A stretch of 64,000 nt of DNA from Lachnospiraceae bacterium MC2017 (GTDB taxonomy: Bacteria; Bacillota; Clostridia; Lachnospirales; Lachnospiraceae), in NCBI GenBank assembly GCA_000701625.1, contig JNJK01000007.1, forward strand, positions 62,001-126,000, in the 5' to 3' direction. Of the stretch, positions 54,528 through 61,324 are shown piece after piece. Within the stretch, counting starts at the first letter, position 1. Each line of letters begins with the position of its first letter. The notes under the pieces are model-generated. The model did no database searches and was not told the DNA's origin. It saw only the letters and a list, made by a program, of their open reading frames with translations. A program made the position numbers and the translations under genes.

Positions 54528-54835
54528 ACGAGTTTTACCAAGGCGACATTATTAAAATCGCAGGCTTTAAAAAGCAGCTTTTTGTCATAGTTAGTAAAAA
54601 TGCATTTATAAAGGCAACAGGAATATTTCATGTATGCCCGATGCTTCCTAACGTTCAGGCTGGTCCTATACATATTTCGGTATGCGGAAAACAAGGTGAA
54701 TCGGGGACAGTAATTTGTGAACAGATTAAAGCAATTGACCCTAAGGCAAGAGGATGCAACAGAGTAGACCTACTTGCATATGAGGATATTATGAATGTAT
54801 CCGACGCTGTTCAAGGAATATTTGAGTACGATTGA
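54524..54835 (+). CDS. mazF: MazF/PemK-type endoribonuclease toxin
   Basis: 103 residues from TTG 54524, inside the mazE stop, with GGGAGAG upstream. Motifs YQGDIIKI, LFVIVSKNAFIKATGIF and CEQIKAIDPKARG fit MazF-family mRNA interferases. Translational overlap with mazE favours antitoxin-first synthesis. Confidence 0.9.
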   Translation: MNEFYQGDIIKIAGFKKQLFVIVSKNAFIKATGIFHVCPMLPNVQAGPIHISVCGKQGESGTVICEQIKAIDPKARGCNRVDLLAYEDIMNVSDAVQGIFEYD

Positions 54836-54853
54836 TAGTAAAAAGGAACTGAT

Positions 54854-55152
54854 ATGAACGCAAGGGAGTATTTAGAGATTTTACATGTTGCTGAGAGGCT
54901 GAAAGATACGCCACGTCATTGCACTACAACGAAAAGAAGAACGGAAAGTGTTGCAGAGCACAGCTGGCGGATTTCGCTTATGGCATTTCTCCTTAAGCAT
55001 GAATTCGAATTGATACATGGTCTGAAAATGAGTATGAGCTCAATAAGACCTATGCATTTGATACAGTGTCCTTTTCAGAATGGCTTACAGACCTTAGAAA
55101 GGTGATTCTCGAAGATACCTTGGAAAAGATTAATAAAGAAGGTCATGAGTGA
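54854..55152 (+). pseudogene. HD-domain hydrolase gene broken by internal deletion
   Basis: The first ~50 codons read MNAREYLEILHVAERLKDTP ... ESVAEHSWRISLMAFLLKHEF, the start of a YfbR-like HD hydrolase. After that the frame changes: the plus-one/minus-one frame encodes WSENEYELNKTYAFDTVSFS then EWLTDLRKVILEDTLEKINK to TGA 55152, the normal C-terminus. The central ~90 residues, including the HD metal site, are gone. Confidence 0.75.
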
Positions 55153-55254
55153 GTTTATTACCGAAATAAACAAAAAATGCTGATAGTCGTTTATATCTGA
55201 AGATAATCTTACAATAATTCTTGTTTAGAACTGTTTTAAGAAAAAATAACAGAA

Positions 55255-55378
55255 TTGCTGTAAGCCGCATACAGTAGCCCTGAGCTTTCTACCGTACGCA
55301 GCAGGTAAGCAGCAACTCGCCCTAGAAATGCCACAAACACAGCACTTAGGACATTGAAAAAGTTCTCAAAGAGATAAT
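55255..55378. repeat. Array repeat D: last right arm and rpsI core (attR)
   Basis: Arm ATTGCTGTAAGCCGCATACA to ACATTGAAAA, with GTACGCAGCAG and GTAAGCAGCAA; 45 bp before the core are identical to repeat A apart from small changes. Core AGTTCTCAAAGAGATAAT at 55361-55378. Beyond it the sequence differs from all other copies and starts the presumed original chromosome. Confidence 0.82.
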
Positions 55379-55401
55379 TATCTGCTATTGCAGATTTCAA
55401 A

Positions 55402-55434
55402 AGACTCGGTACATTTGTACCGGGTCTTTTTTTT
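55402..55434 (+). terminator. Presumed original rpsI terminator
   Basis: AGACTCGGTAC-ATTT-GTACCGGGTCT followed by T8 lies 24 bp after the last core copy, the spacing expected behind rpsI. It is unlike the terminators carried by the inserted units. Confidence 0.65.
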
Positions 55435-55486
55435 CTAGGGACGGGGTTAGTGATTCAATATGTTTATATAGAAAATAAGTGTAGAA

Positions 55487-55514
55487 CAGGCTCAAATAAG
55501 TGTATTTGGGCCTG
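55487..55514 (+). terminator. Hairpin before the second DUF4143 gene
   Basis: CAGGCTCAAAT-AAGTGT-ATTTGGGCCTG, 11 bp with one G-T pair, then CTTTATTTC. Weak terminator or operator. Confidence 0.4.
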
Positions 55515-55519
55515 CTTTA

Positions 55520-55534
55520 TTTCGCAAATTTAAA
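55520..55534. repeat. 15-bp inverted repeat flanking the second DUF4143 gene (partner 56792-56806)
   Basis: TTTCGCAAATTTAAA here and TTTAAATTTGCGAAA at 56792-56806 are perfect inverted repeats 1.26 kb apart, one on each side of the ATPase gene. They could be ends of an inserted cassette or paired operators. Confidence 0.6.
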
Positions 55535-55588
55535 AATTGATTAAAAATGCGAAGTGAAATACAATTGAGTAAAGGCGGTGAAATCACG

Positions 55589-56785
55589 ATGAAACTTATA
55601 AAAAGAGACTATTATCTAAATAGACTTTTAGCAGTAAAGGATGTTCCGGATATAAAAGTAATAACAGGGGTAAGAAGAAGCGGTAAATCCAAATTAATGG
55701 ATGCCTTCATAGATTTGATATCAGGTGATGATAGTGCTAACATCGTCCGGATCAAGCTGAACTTAAAGAAGTTTGAGAAACTTTTAGATGCGGACAAGCT
55801 TTATGACTACATAGAGCAACAGTATGTTGAAGAGAAGACGAATTATCTTTTTATTGATGAAATACAGCTATGTGAAGGCTTTGAACGTGTGATCAATAGC
55901 ATTTACGAAGAAGAAATCTATGATATTTATCTTACCGGTTCGAATGCATTTCTTTTATCAAGTGATTTGGCAACGTTGTTTGGCGGAAGGGTATATGAGA
56001 TAAGCTTATATCCATTTTCATTTAAGGAATACCTTATGTACTATCCGTCAAATGATATAGATGAAGCCTTTGATTCTTATGTAAAAAAGGGTGGAATGGC
56101 TGGTTCATATCTTTATAAAACGGAGGAAGATGCTAGAAAATATGTTAATGGCATTTATAGAACCACTATTACAAAGGACATTGTAAAAAAGTTCAAAATC
56201 GAAAATGAAGATCTTTTGATAATGATTGGAAACTACCTTATGGATAATGTAGGCAATCAGACTTCGATAAGAAATGTGGCATCCAAACTAACCTCTGGCA
56301 CCTATAAAACTAATGATAAGACGGTAGGAGCATATATGAATTACTTTTGCCGATCATTCCTTTTTTATCCTATCCAACGTTACGACATAAAGGGAAAAAG
56401 ATATTTAGAATCAGATAAGAAGTATTACCTGTCTGACTTGGCTTTCCGCTTTTCTGAGATAGGAACAAAAAATGCTGATTATGGGCACTTATATGAGAAC
56501 ATAGTTGCAATAGAACTTCTCAGACGTGGATATGAAGTATATGTAGGCAAATTATATAAAAAGGAGGTGGATTTTGTCGCAATTAAAGAAGGAGCAAAAA
56601 TTTACATTCAGGTATCTGATGATATTTCCAGAGAGGATACTTTTAAGCGTGAGGTTTCATCACTTTTAGGTATTAAGGATGCTTATCCGAAGTTACTGAT
56701 AGCCAGGACAAAACATGACGAAAGTCAGCATGAAGGAATAAGGATTATTGATATCGCCAGATGGCTTTCTGATTCGCAAAAATAA
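55589..56785 (+). CDS. DUF4143-type AAA ATPase, copy 2
   Basis: 398 residues from ATG 55589 (MKLIKRDYYLNRLL) with AAAGGCGGTG upstream; ATG 55547 is less likely. Walker A GVRRSGKS, Walker B YLFIDEIQ, sensor YLTGSNAFLL, and C-terminal KEVDFVAIKEGAKIYIQV (nuclease-like). Same family as the 48326 gene but clearly diverged. It stands outside the rpsI array, between 15-bp inverted repeats. Confidence 0.85.
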   Translation: MKLIKRDYYLNRLLAVKDVPDIKVITGVRRSGKSKLMDAFIDLISGDDSANIVRIKLNLKKFEKLLDADKLYDYIEQQYVEEKTNYLFIDEIQLCEGFERVINSIYEEEIYDIYLTGSNAFLLSSDLATLFGGRVYEISLYPFSFKEYLMYYPSNDIDEAFDSYVKKGGMAGSYLYKTEEDARKYVNGIYRTTITKDIVKKFKIENEDLLIMIGNYLMDNVGNQTSIRNVASKLTSGTYKTNDKTVGAYMNYFCRSFLFYPIQRYDIKGKRYLESDKKYYLSDLAFRFSEIGTKNADYGHLYENIVAIELLRRGYEVYVGKLYKKEVDFVAIKEGAKIYIQVSDDISREDTFKREVSSLLGIKDAYPKLLIARTKHDESQHEGIRIIDIARWLSDSQK

Positions 56786-56829
56786 TATTTTTTTAAATTT
56801 GCGAAACAAATAAAAATGTTTTTCGTCAA

Positions 56830-56918
56830 TTATATCTGAAGATGATCATTCAATAATAGAAATAATATCTTTGCTTATCAAAAGGAATATAAGGGACGGA
56901 TAACAATTTATCTTGGAA
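56830..56918 (+). repeat. 60-bp repeat copy 2 plus a PHP gene fragment
   Basis: 56830-56890 repeats 49672-49732. The next bases (AGGAATATAAGGGACGGATA and on to TTTATCTTGG) resemble codons of the PHP gene at 50447-50485. So a region like 49672-50490 may once have stood here and lost its middle. Confidence 0.6.
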
Positions 56919-56941
56919 TTATTTGGAGGAAAAAGGCATAA

Positions 56942-57472
56942 ATGGAACAAAGAATAATATTGAAAACAGACAGACTGTTTCTTCGCGAAATGGATATGGA
57001 CGATTTTGATGCATTGTATAAGGTTCTTGCTGACAAAGATATCATGCAGCATTATCCTTATATTTTTGACGAGGAGAGAGTCAGAAGCTGGATTGAAAGA
57101 AACATGAACCGCTACCGCGATAATGGTTTTGGTTTGTGGGCTGTATGCTTGAAAAATACCGGAGAGATGATCGGAGACTGCGGATTGACACTTCAGAATA
57201 TCGAGGGTGAAATGCTGCCCGAAATTGGTTATCATATACGTGCAGATCAGCAGCGCAAAGGTTATGCCAAGGAAGCGGCAGCTGCTGTCAGAGATTGGGC
57301 GTTTGCCAACACGAATTACCCCGCACTCTATTCGTATTGCAAATATACAAATATTGGATCTTATAAAACTGCGGAATCGATAGGTATGCATTTCGAGAAG
57401 GAATATAAAGACCCTGATAATAAGATCACTCATGTGTCGGTAATCTTTCGTGAAGAGGCAGCAGTTGTGTGA
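56942..57472 (+). CDS. GNAT acetyltransferase, RimJ/RimL type
   Basis: 176 residues, full length. LKTDRLFLREMDMDDFDALY at the start; motif A PEIGYHIRADQQRKGYAKEA with QRKGYA binding acetyl-CoA. Target unknown; possibly N-terminal or small-molecule acetylation. TTTGGAGG precedes ATG. Confidence 0.85.
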   Translation: MEQRIILKTDRLFLREMDMDDFDALYKVLADKDIMQHYPYIFDEERVRSWIERNMNRYRDNGFGLWAVCLKNTGEMIGDCGLTLQNIEGEMLPEIGYHIRADQQRKGYAKEAAAAVRDWAFANTNYPALYSYCKYTNIGSYKTAESIGMHFEKEYKDPDNKITHVSVIFREEAAVV

Positions 57473-57508
57473 GCATGGAGATATACTAAAGAAAAGGAGC
57501 TGTAGACT

Positions 57509-58276
57509 ATGTGGAATATAATCATTATTCCGTTCCTGGGGACGGCGCTGGGAGCAGCCAGTGTGTTTTTGTTTAAAAAAGAGATGGGGCAGAAGACACA
57601 GCGTGCTCTGACAGGGTTTGCTTCAGGTGTGATGGTGTCAGCATCTTTTTTTAGCCTCTTGCTTCCTGCGCTTGATCAGACAGCGGAAATGGGAAAACTT
57701 GGGTTTCTTCCTGTATCTGTCGGATTCGGTATAGGAATGCTTTTCCTTCTTGTCATGGATATAGTGACGCCTCACATGCATCTGGATAAATGTGAGGAAG
57801 GCCCAAGGAGCGGACTTAAGAGAACAACAAAGCTTGTCCTGGCGGTCACTCTTCATAATCTTCCGGAAGGAATGGCGGTAGGAATAGTATGTGCCGGCTG
57901 GCTTTACGGGAACACCACGATCTCGTTTACGGGAGCACTTGCGCTGGCAATCGGTATTGCGATACAGAACTTTCCTGAAGGAGCAATAGTTTCAATGCCG
58001 CTTTTGGGAGAGGGAGTTCCTAAGTGGAAGACATTTTTATATGGTGTTCTGTCCGGAATTGTTGAACCGATAGGTGCACTTCTGGTCATTGCTGCATCAG
58101 GATTTTTTATTCCTTTGATGCCATATCTTTTGAGTTTTGCTGCAGGAGCCATGATATATGTTGTAGTAGAGGAACTCATCCCGGAAATGTCAGAGGGTGA
58201 GCATTCGAATATCGGAACGATCTCTTTTGCCTTGGGATTTATACTCATGATGGCATTGGATGTAGGATTAGGGTGA
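57509..58276 (+). CDS. ZIP-family metal transporter
   Basis: 255 residues with eight predicted helices. The metal-binding helices read TLHNLPEGMAVG near 113 and AIQNFPEGAIVS near 152, as in bacterial ZupT. It imports zinc or other divalent metals. The loop at 93-98 contains HMHLDKCEE, a possible metal site. AAAGGAG precedes ATG. Confidence 0.9.
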   Translation: MWNIIIIPFLGTALGAASVFLFKKEMGQKTQRALTGFASGVMVSASFFSLLLPALDQTAEMGKLGFLPVSVGFGIGMLFLLVMDIVTPHMHLDKCEEGPRSGLKRTTKLVLAVTLHNLPEGMAVGIVCAGWLYGNTTISFTGALALAIGIAIQNFPEGAIVSMPLLGEGVPKWKTFLYGVLSGIVEPIGALLVIAASGFFIPLMPYLLSFAAGAMIYVVVEELIPEMSEGEHSNIGTISFALGFILMMALDVGLG

Positions 58277-58298
58277 AGGGAAGAAATGATAGAAAAAT

Positions 58299-59168
58299 AT
58301 GTCTGAGAGCGAAAACAATATGAAATCGATTGAAACACCAAATAAAATGCTGCTTGATAAATATGAGCAATTAATAGAATACTTAAAATCACTGGGGAGT
58401 GCAGCAGTATCTTTTTCCAGTGGTGTGGATTCTACATTTCTTTTGTACGCTGCAAAAGAGGCCCTGGGAGATCAGGTTATTGCAGTTACAGCTTCTTCTT
58501 GTTCATTTCCGGAAAGAGAACTTAAGGAGGCAAAGGCTTTTTGCAGTGAAAATGGAATAAAGCATTTGATAGTAAAGTCAGAAGAACTTGAAATAGAAGG
58601 ATTTTCTCACAATCCAAAAAACAGATGTTACCTTTGTAAGCGTGAGCTTTTTGAGAAGATTCGCGCCATTGCAGACGAGAATGGTGTAAAAGAGATTGTA
58701 GAGGGTTCTAACCTTGATGATAATGGTGATTATAGACCGGGGCTTACGGCAGTGGCAGAGCTTAATGTAAAAAGCCCACTTAGAAACATTGGTTTTTCGA
58801 AAGAACAAATACGTATTCTATCCAGGTACTTTGGACTCCCGACATGGAATAAACAGTCTTTTGCATGCCTTTCAAGCAGATTCCCTTATGGAGAAGAAAT
58901 TACAGAAAAGAAACTCCAGATGGTTGACAGGGCGGAACAGCTTCTTATAGATCTTGGATTTAATCAATTGAGAGTCCGTATTCATGGTAAAATAGCAAGA
59001 ATTGAGCTGGAACCTTCTGAATTTGATCATTTCATGGAGGAGAAGATCAGGAAATATGTTCATGAGGAATTTAAGATGATCGGTTTTGATTATATAGCAC
59101 TGGATATTTTGGGATACCGGACAGGGAGCATGAACGAGACACTTTCGGTTGAAGAAAGGAAGCCTTAA
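58299..59168 (+). CDS. larE: LarE-type pyridinium-3,5-bisthiocarboxylic acid mononucleotide sulfur transferase
   Basis: LarE gives sulfur to the nickel-pincer nucleotide cofactor, sacrificing a cysteine. PP-loop FSSGVDSTFLLYAA near residue 38, zinc/cysteine-like NRCYLCKRELF near 106, and FACLSSRFPYG near 188 with the donor cysteine. 289 residues from ATG 58299; ATG 58323 (MKSIETP) is possible. larA, larB and larC are not nearby, so its partner genes must be elsewhere or the role differs. Confidence 0.88.
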   Translation: MSESENNMKSIETPNKMLLDKYEQLIEYLKSLGSAAVSFSSGVDSTFLLYAAKEALGDQVIAVTASSCSFPERELKEAKAFCSENGIKHLIVKSEELEIEGFSHNPKNRCYLCKRELFEKIRAIADENGVKEIVEGSNLDDNGDYRPGLTAVAELNVKSPLRNIGFSKEQIRILSRYFGLPTWNKQSFACLSSRFPYGEEITEKKLQMVDRAEQLLIDLGFNQLRVRIHGKIARIELEPSEFDHFMEEKIRKYVHEEFKMIGFDYIALDILGYRTGSMNETLSVEERKP

Positions 59169-59192
59169 CTTAATGTTATAGGCTTCTTTTTT
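59159..59192 (+). terminator. Terminator overlapping the larE stop
   Basis: GAAGCCT-N14-AGGCTTC then TTTTTT. The 5' arm includes the last larE codons. Confidence 0.8.
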
Positions 59193-59210
59193 ATACGCAG
59201 ATTATGTTTA

Positions 59211-59257
59211 TTGACATATGTCAATATAGTCACTATCATATATCTGACATATGTCAG
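59211..59257 (+). promoter_or_regulatory. Promoter with two TGACATATGTCA operators
   Basis: TTGACA (59211-59216), 17 bp, TATCAT (59234-59239). TTGACATATGTCAA covers the -35, and CTGACATATGTCAG (59244-59257) lies just after the -10. Two near-identical palindromes placed like this suggest strong repression, perhaps by the DUF134 HTH protein encoded next. Confidence 0.75.
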
Positions 59258-59269
59258 AAAGGATAAGCT

Positions 59270-60007
59270 ATGCCAAAGACAACCAAATGCAGAAAAATAG
59301 CAGGCCTGCCCGGACAGTTTGGTTTTATACCGTCAGATAATATCGGGGAAAATGCTATACAACTAACCTTTGATGAGTTTGAAACTATCCGTCTGCTGGA
59401 TAGGGAAGGTATGACACAAGAGCAGTGTGCTGCAAAAATGGGGGTCGCAAGGACCACTGTAACAGCAATGTATGAATCTGCCAGAAAAAAGGTGGCAGAG
59501 ATGTTGGTTGACGGGAGGTGTCTTACCATTTCTGGTGGAAATGTCAGATTTAATATAATGCAGAGTGAGAGCTTTAAGAACATAAGAGTAAAAGGAGAAA
59601 ACGACATGAGAATTGCGGTAACATACGATAATGGTGAAATTTTCCAGCATTTTGGACATACAGAGAAATTCAAGGTTTACGATGTAGAAGATGGAAAAAT
59701 TGTTAACGAAGAGATAGTAGATACAAACGGGCAGGGACATGGCGCTCTTGCGGGATTCCTGCTGGGAGGGAAGGTTGATGTCCTGATCTGCGGAGGAATT
59801 GGCGGTGGAGCGCAGATTGCACTTGGTGAAGCCGGAATTAAACTTTACGGCGGGGTATCAGGCGATGCGGATGCTGCAGTAAAGGCATTTCTTGATGGAG
59901 CATTAGATTATGATCCTGATGTTAGGTGTAACCATCACGGAGAAGGCCATACTTGCGGTGATCATCATGATGAAGGTCATCACTGTGGAGGACATTGTGG
60001 TCATTGA
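59270..60007 (+). CDS. DUF134 HTH domain fused to a NifX/NifB-type domain with His/Cys-rich tail
   Basis: 245 residues. Residues 1-105 are DUF134 (KCRKIAGLPGQFGFIPSD; MTQEQCAAKMGVARTTVTAM is the HTH). Residues 113-215 are a dinitrogenase iron-molybdenum cofactor domain (MRIAVTYDNGEIFQHFGHTE). The tail has many His and Cys (HHGEGHTCGDHHDEGHHCGG), a metal-binding sequence. The two domains are usually separate genes. An internal ATG at 59606 with AAAAGGAG eight bases upstream sits at the domain border, so a free NifX-like protein may also be made. Confidence 0.85.
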   Translation: MPKTTKCRKIAGLPGQFGFIPSDNIGENAIQLTFDEFETIRLLDREGMTQEQCAAKMGVARTTVTAMYESARKKVAEMLVDGRCLTISGGNVRFNIMQSESFKNIRVKGENDMRIAVTYDNGEIFQHFGHTEKFKVYDVEDGKIVNEEIVDTNGQGHGALAGFLLGGKVDVLICGGIGGGAQIALGEAGIKLYGGVSGDADAAVKAFLDGALDYDPDVRCNHHGEGHTCGDHHDEGHHCGGHCGH

Positions 60008-60563
60008 GCTTTTTTGCACTTTTGCAAGAATCGGACTTTTTACTTTTGGCGGCGGTTACGCCATGATATCGCTTATACAGGATATTTGCGTGGAAAAGAA
60101 AAAGTGGATCAGCCATGACGAAATGATGGACATTACAATCATAGCTGAATCAACACCTGGCCCGATAGCAATAAACTGCGCAACTTATGTAGGATATAAG
60201 AAGCGTGGGATGGTAGGAGCAGTGGCTTCCACTATAGGAATGGTTCTTCCGTCTTTTATTATTATCTATCTGATTTCACTGTTCCTTGACAGTTTTCTTG
60301 AAATTGCCTGGATAGCAAGTGCTTTTAAGGGGATAAAGATCGCTGTAGGTCTGCTTATATTGGATGCGGCGCTTAAGATGATCGGAAAAATGAAAAAGAA
60401 ACCATTTCAGATTGCTGTACTGATAATTGTTTTTCTTATCATGATGGCTGTAAATCTTTTTTCGATAAAGATATCATCAATAGCGTTAATGGTTGCAGCA
60501 GGTCTCTGCAGCCTTATAGCATTTTGTGTCAGAAATAATATGATCGGGGAGGGACGTAAATGA
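59997..60563 (+). CDS. Chromate transporter-family protein, N-terminal half
   Basis: 188 residues from GTG 59997, overlapping the previous gene, with GGAG upstream. ChrA signature GLFTFGGGYAMISLIQD and ESTPGPIAINCATYVGYK. Such short ChrA proteins work as pairs. The true substrate need not be chromate. Confidence 0.88.
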   Translation: MVIELFCTFARIGLFTFGGGYAMISLIQDICVEKKKWISHDEMMDITIIAESTPGPIAINCATYVGYKKRGMVGAVASTIGMVLPSFIIIYLISLFLDSFLEIAWIASAFKGIKIAVGLLILDAALKMIGKMKKKPFQIAVLIIVFLIMMAVNLFSIKISSIALMVAAGLCSLIAFCVRNNMIGEGRK

Positions 60564-61120
60564 TGATATATATTGATCTCTTCCTTGGTTTTCTGAAAGT
60601 GGGTCTGTTTTCTTTTGGCGGAGCTTATGCTGCAATACCACTTATAAGAGATGTGGTCCTGCATTATGGATGGATCAATGATGAGCAGCTTGCCTGTATG
60701 ATAGCTGTAAGCGAGAGCACTCCCGGACCGATCATGGTCAATATGGCTACATATGTAGGCAGTATGACAGCCGGGATTCCGGGGGCTATGATCGCGACCT
60801 TTTCTGTTGTTTTACCTGCGTTTGTGATCATCATACTCATAATGATAATGTTGAAGGGCTTATTAAAAAATCCTTATGCTCAAGCTGTGCTCAGGGGATT
60901 AAAGCCATGCATTATGGGAATTATCCTGGCAATGGGTATCAGCATGATCATGCAGAACACGATTATTAAGGGAACGTTATTTTCTCCGGATATAAAATCA
61001 GTAATAGTATGCCTTGTTCTGGCTGTTATTTACTTTGGCTCCAGAAAGATGAGTAAATCCGGGGTGTCCCCGATCATATTGATCTGTATTGCAGCTGTAA
61101 TGGGTGTGTTTGTGTATTAA
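60560..61120 (+). CDS. Chromate transporter-family protein, C-terminal half
   Basis: 186 residues; GLFSFGGAYAAIPLIRD and SESTPGPIMVNMATYVGS repeat the motifs of its partner. ATGA overlap with the first half, so equal synthesis is likely. Confidence 0.88.
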   Translation: MMIYIDLFLGFLKVGLFSFGGAYAAIPLIRDVVLHYGWINDEQLACMIAVSESTPGPIMVNMATYVGSMTAGIPGAMIATFSVVLPAFVIIILIMIMLKGLLKNPYAQAVLRGLKPCIMGIILAMGISMIMQNTIIKGTLFSPDIKSVIVCLVLAVIYFGSRKMSKSGVSPIILICIAAVMGVFVY

Positions 61121-61140
61121 TTAAATGATCAAAATTGACA

Positions 61141-61194
61141 AAAACGTCATTTCTTTACTGTTAAGATTTAGCAGGTAAAGAGATGGCGTTTTTT
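61141..61194 (+). terminator. Terminator after the chromate-type transporter pair
   Basis: AAAACG/CGTTTT, CAT/ATG and TCTTTAC/GTAAAGA pair into one long interrupted stem followed by TTTTTT. Confidence 0.75.
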
Positions 61195-61207
61195 GACTTA
61201 TAGGTTC

Positions 61208-61267
61208 TTGACATATACCCCACTTGGGTATATATTGATGAAAAAGCAATATACCCTATCGGGGTAT
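61208..61267 (+). promoter_or_regulatory. Copper-type promoter with two CsoR-like boxes
   Basis: TTGACA (61208-61213), 17 bp, TATATT (61231-61236). The spacer is the inverted repeat TATACCCCACTTGGGTATA (61214-61232), and a second one, ATATACCCTATCGGGGTAT, follows at 61249-61267. TACCC-N4-GGGTA is the CsoR operator pattern. csoR itself is not in the window. Confidence 0.75.
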
Positions 61268-61324
61268 CTGTAGTGAACTTGGGGGACGGGGGAGTGGTCC
61301 GTATTTTTACTGAAAGGAGCGACG

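Noticed and set aside
47061-55378. CRISPR array from the four similar repeats
   Set aside because: Copies are >100 bp, hundreds to thousands of bases apart, and have gene-containing intervals and an rpsI core; no cas genes.
47061-55378. Integron attC cassette array
   Set aside because: The integrase is an IME-type tyrosine recombinase without the integron extra domain, and repeats carry arm sites and an rpsI core rather than attC hairpins.
59910-59996. Earlier start for the first chromate-type half gene
   Set aside because: Codons before GTG 59997 overlap the His-rich tail of the upstream gene and do not look like ChrA; the ribosome binding site supports 59997.
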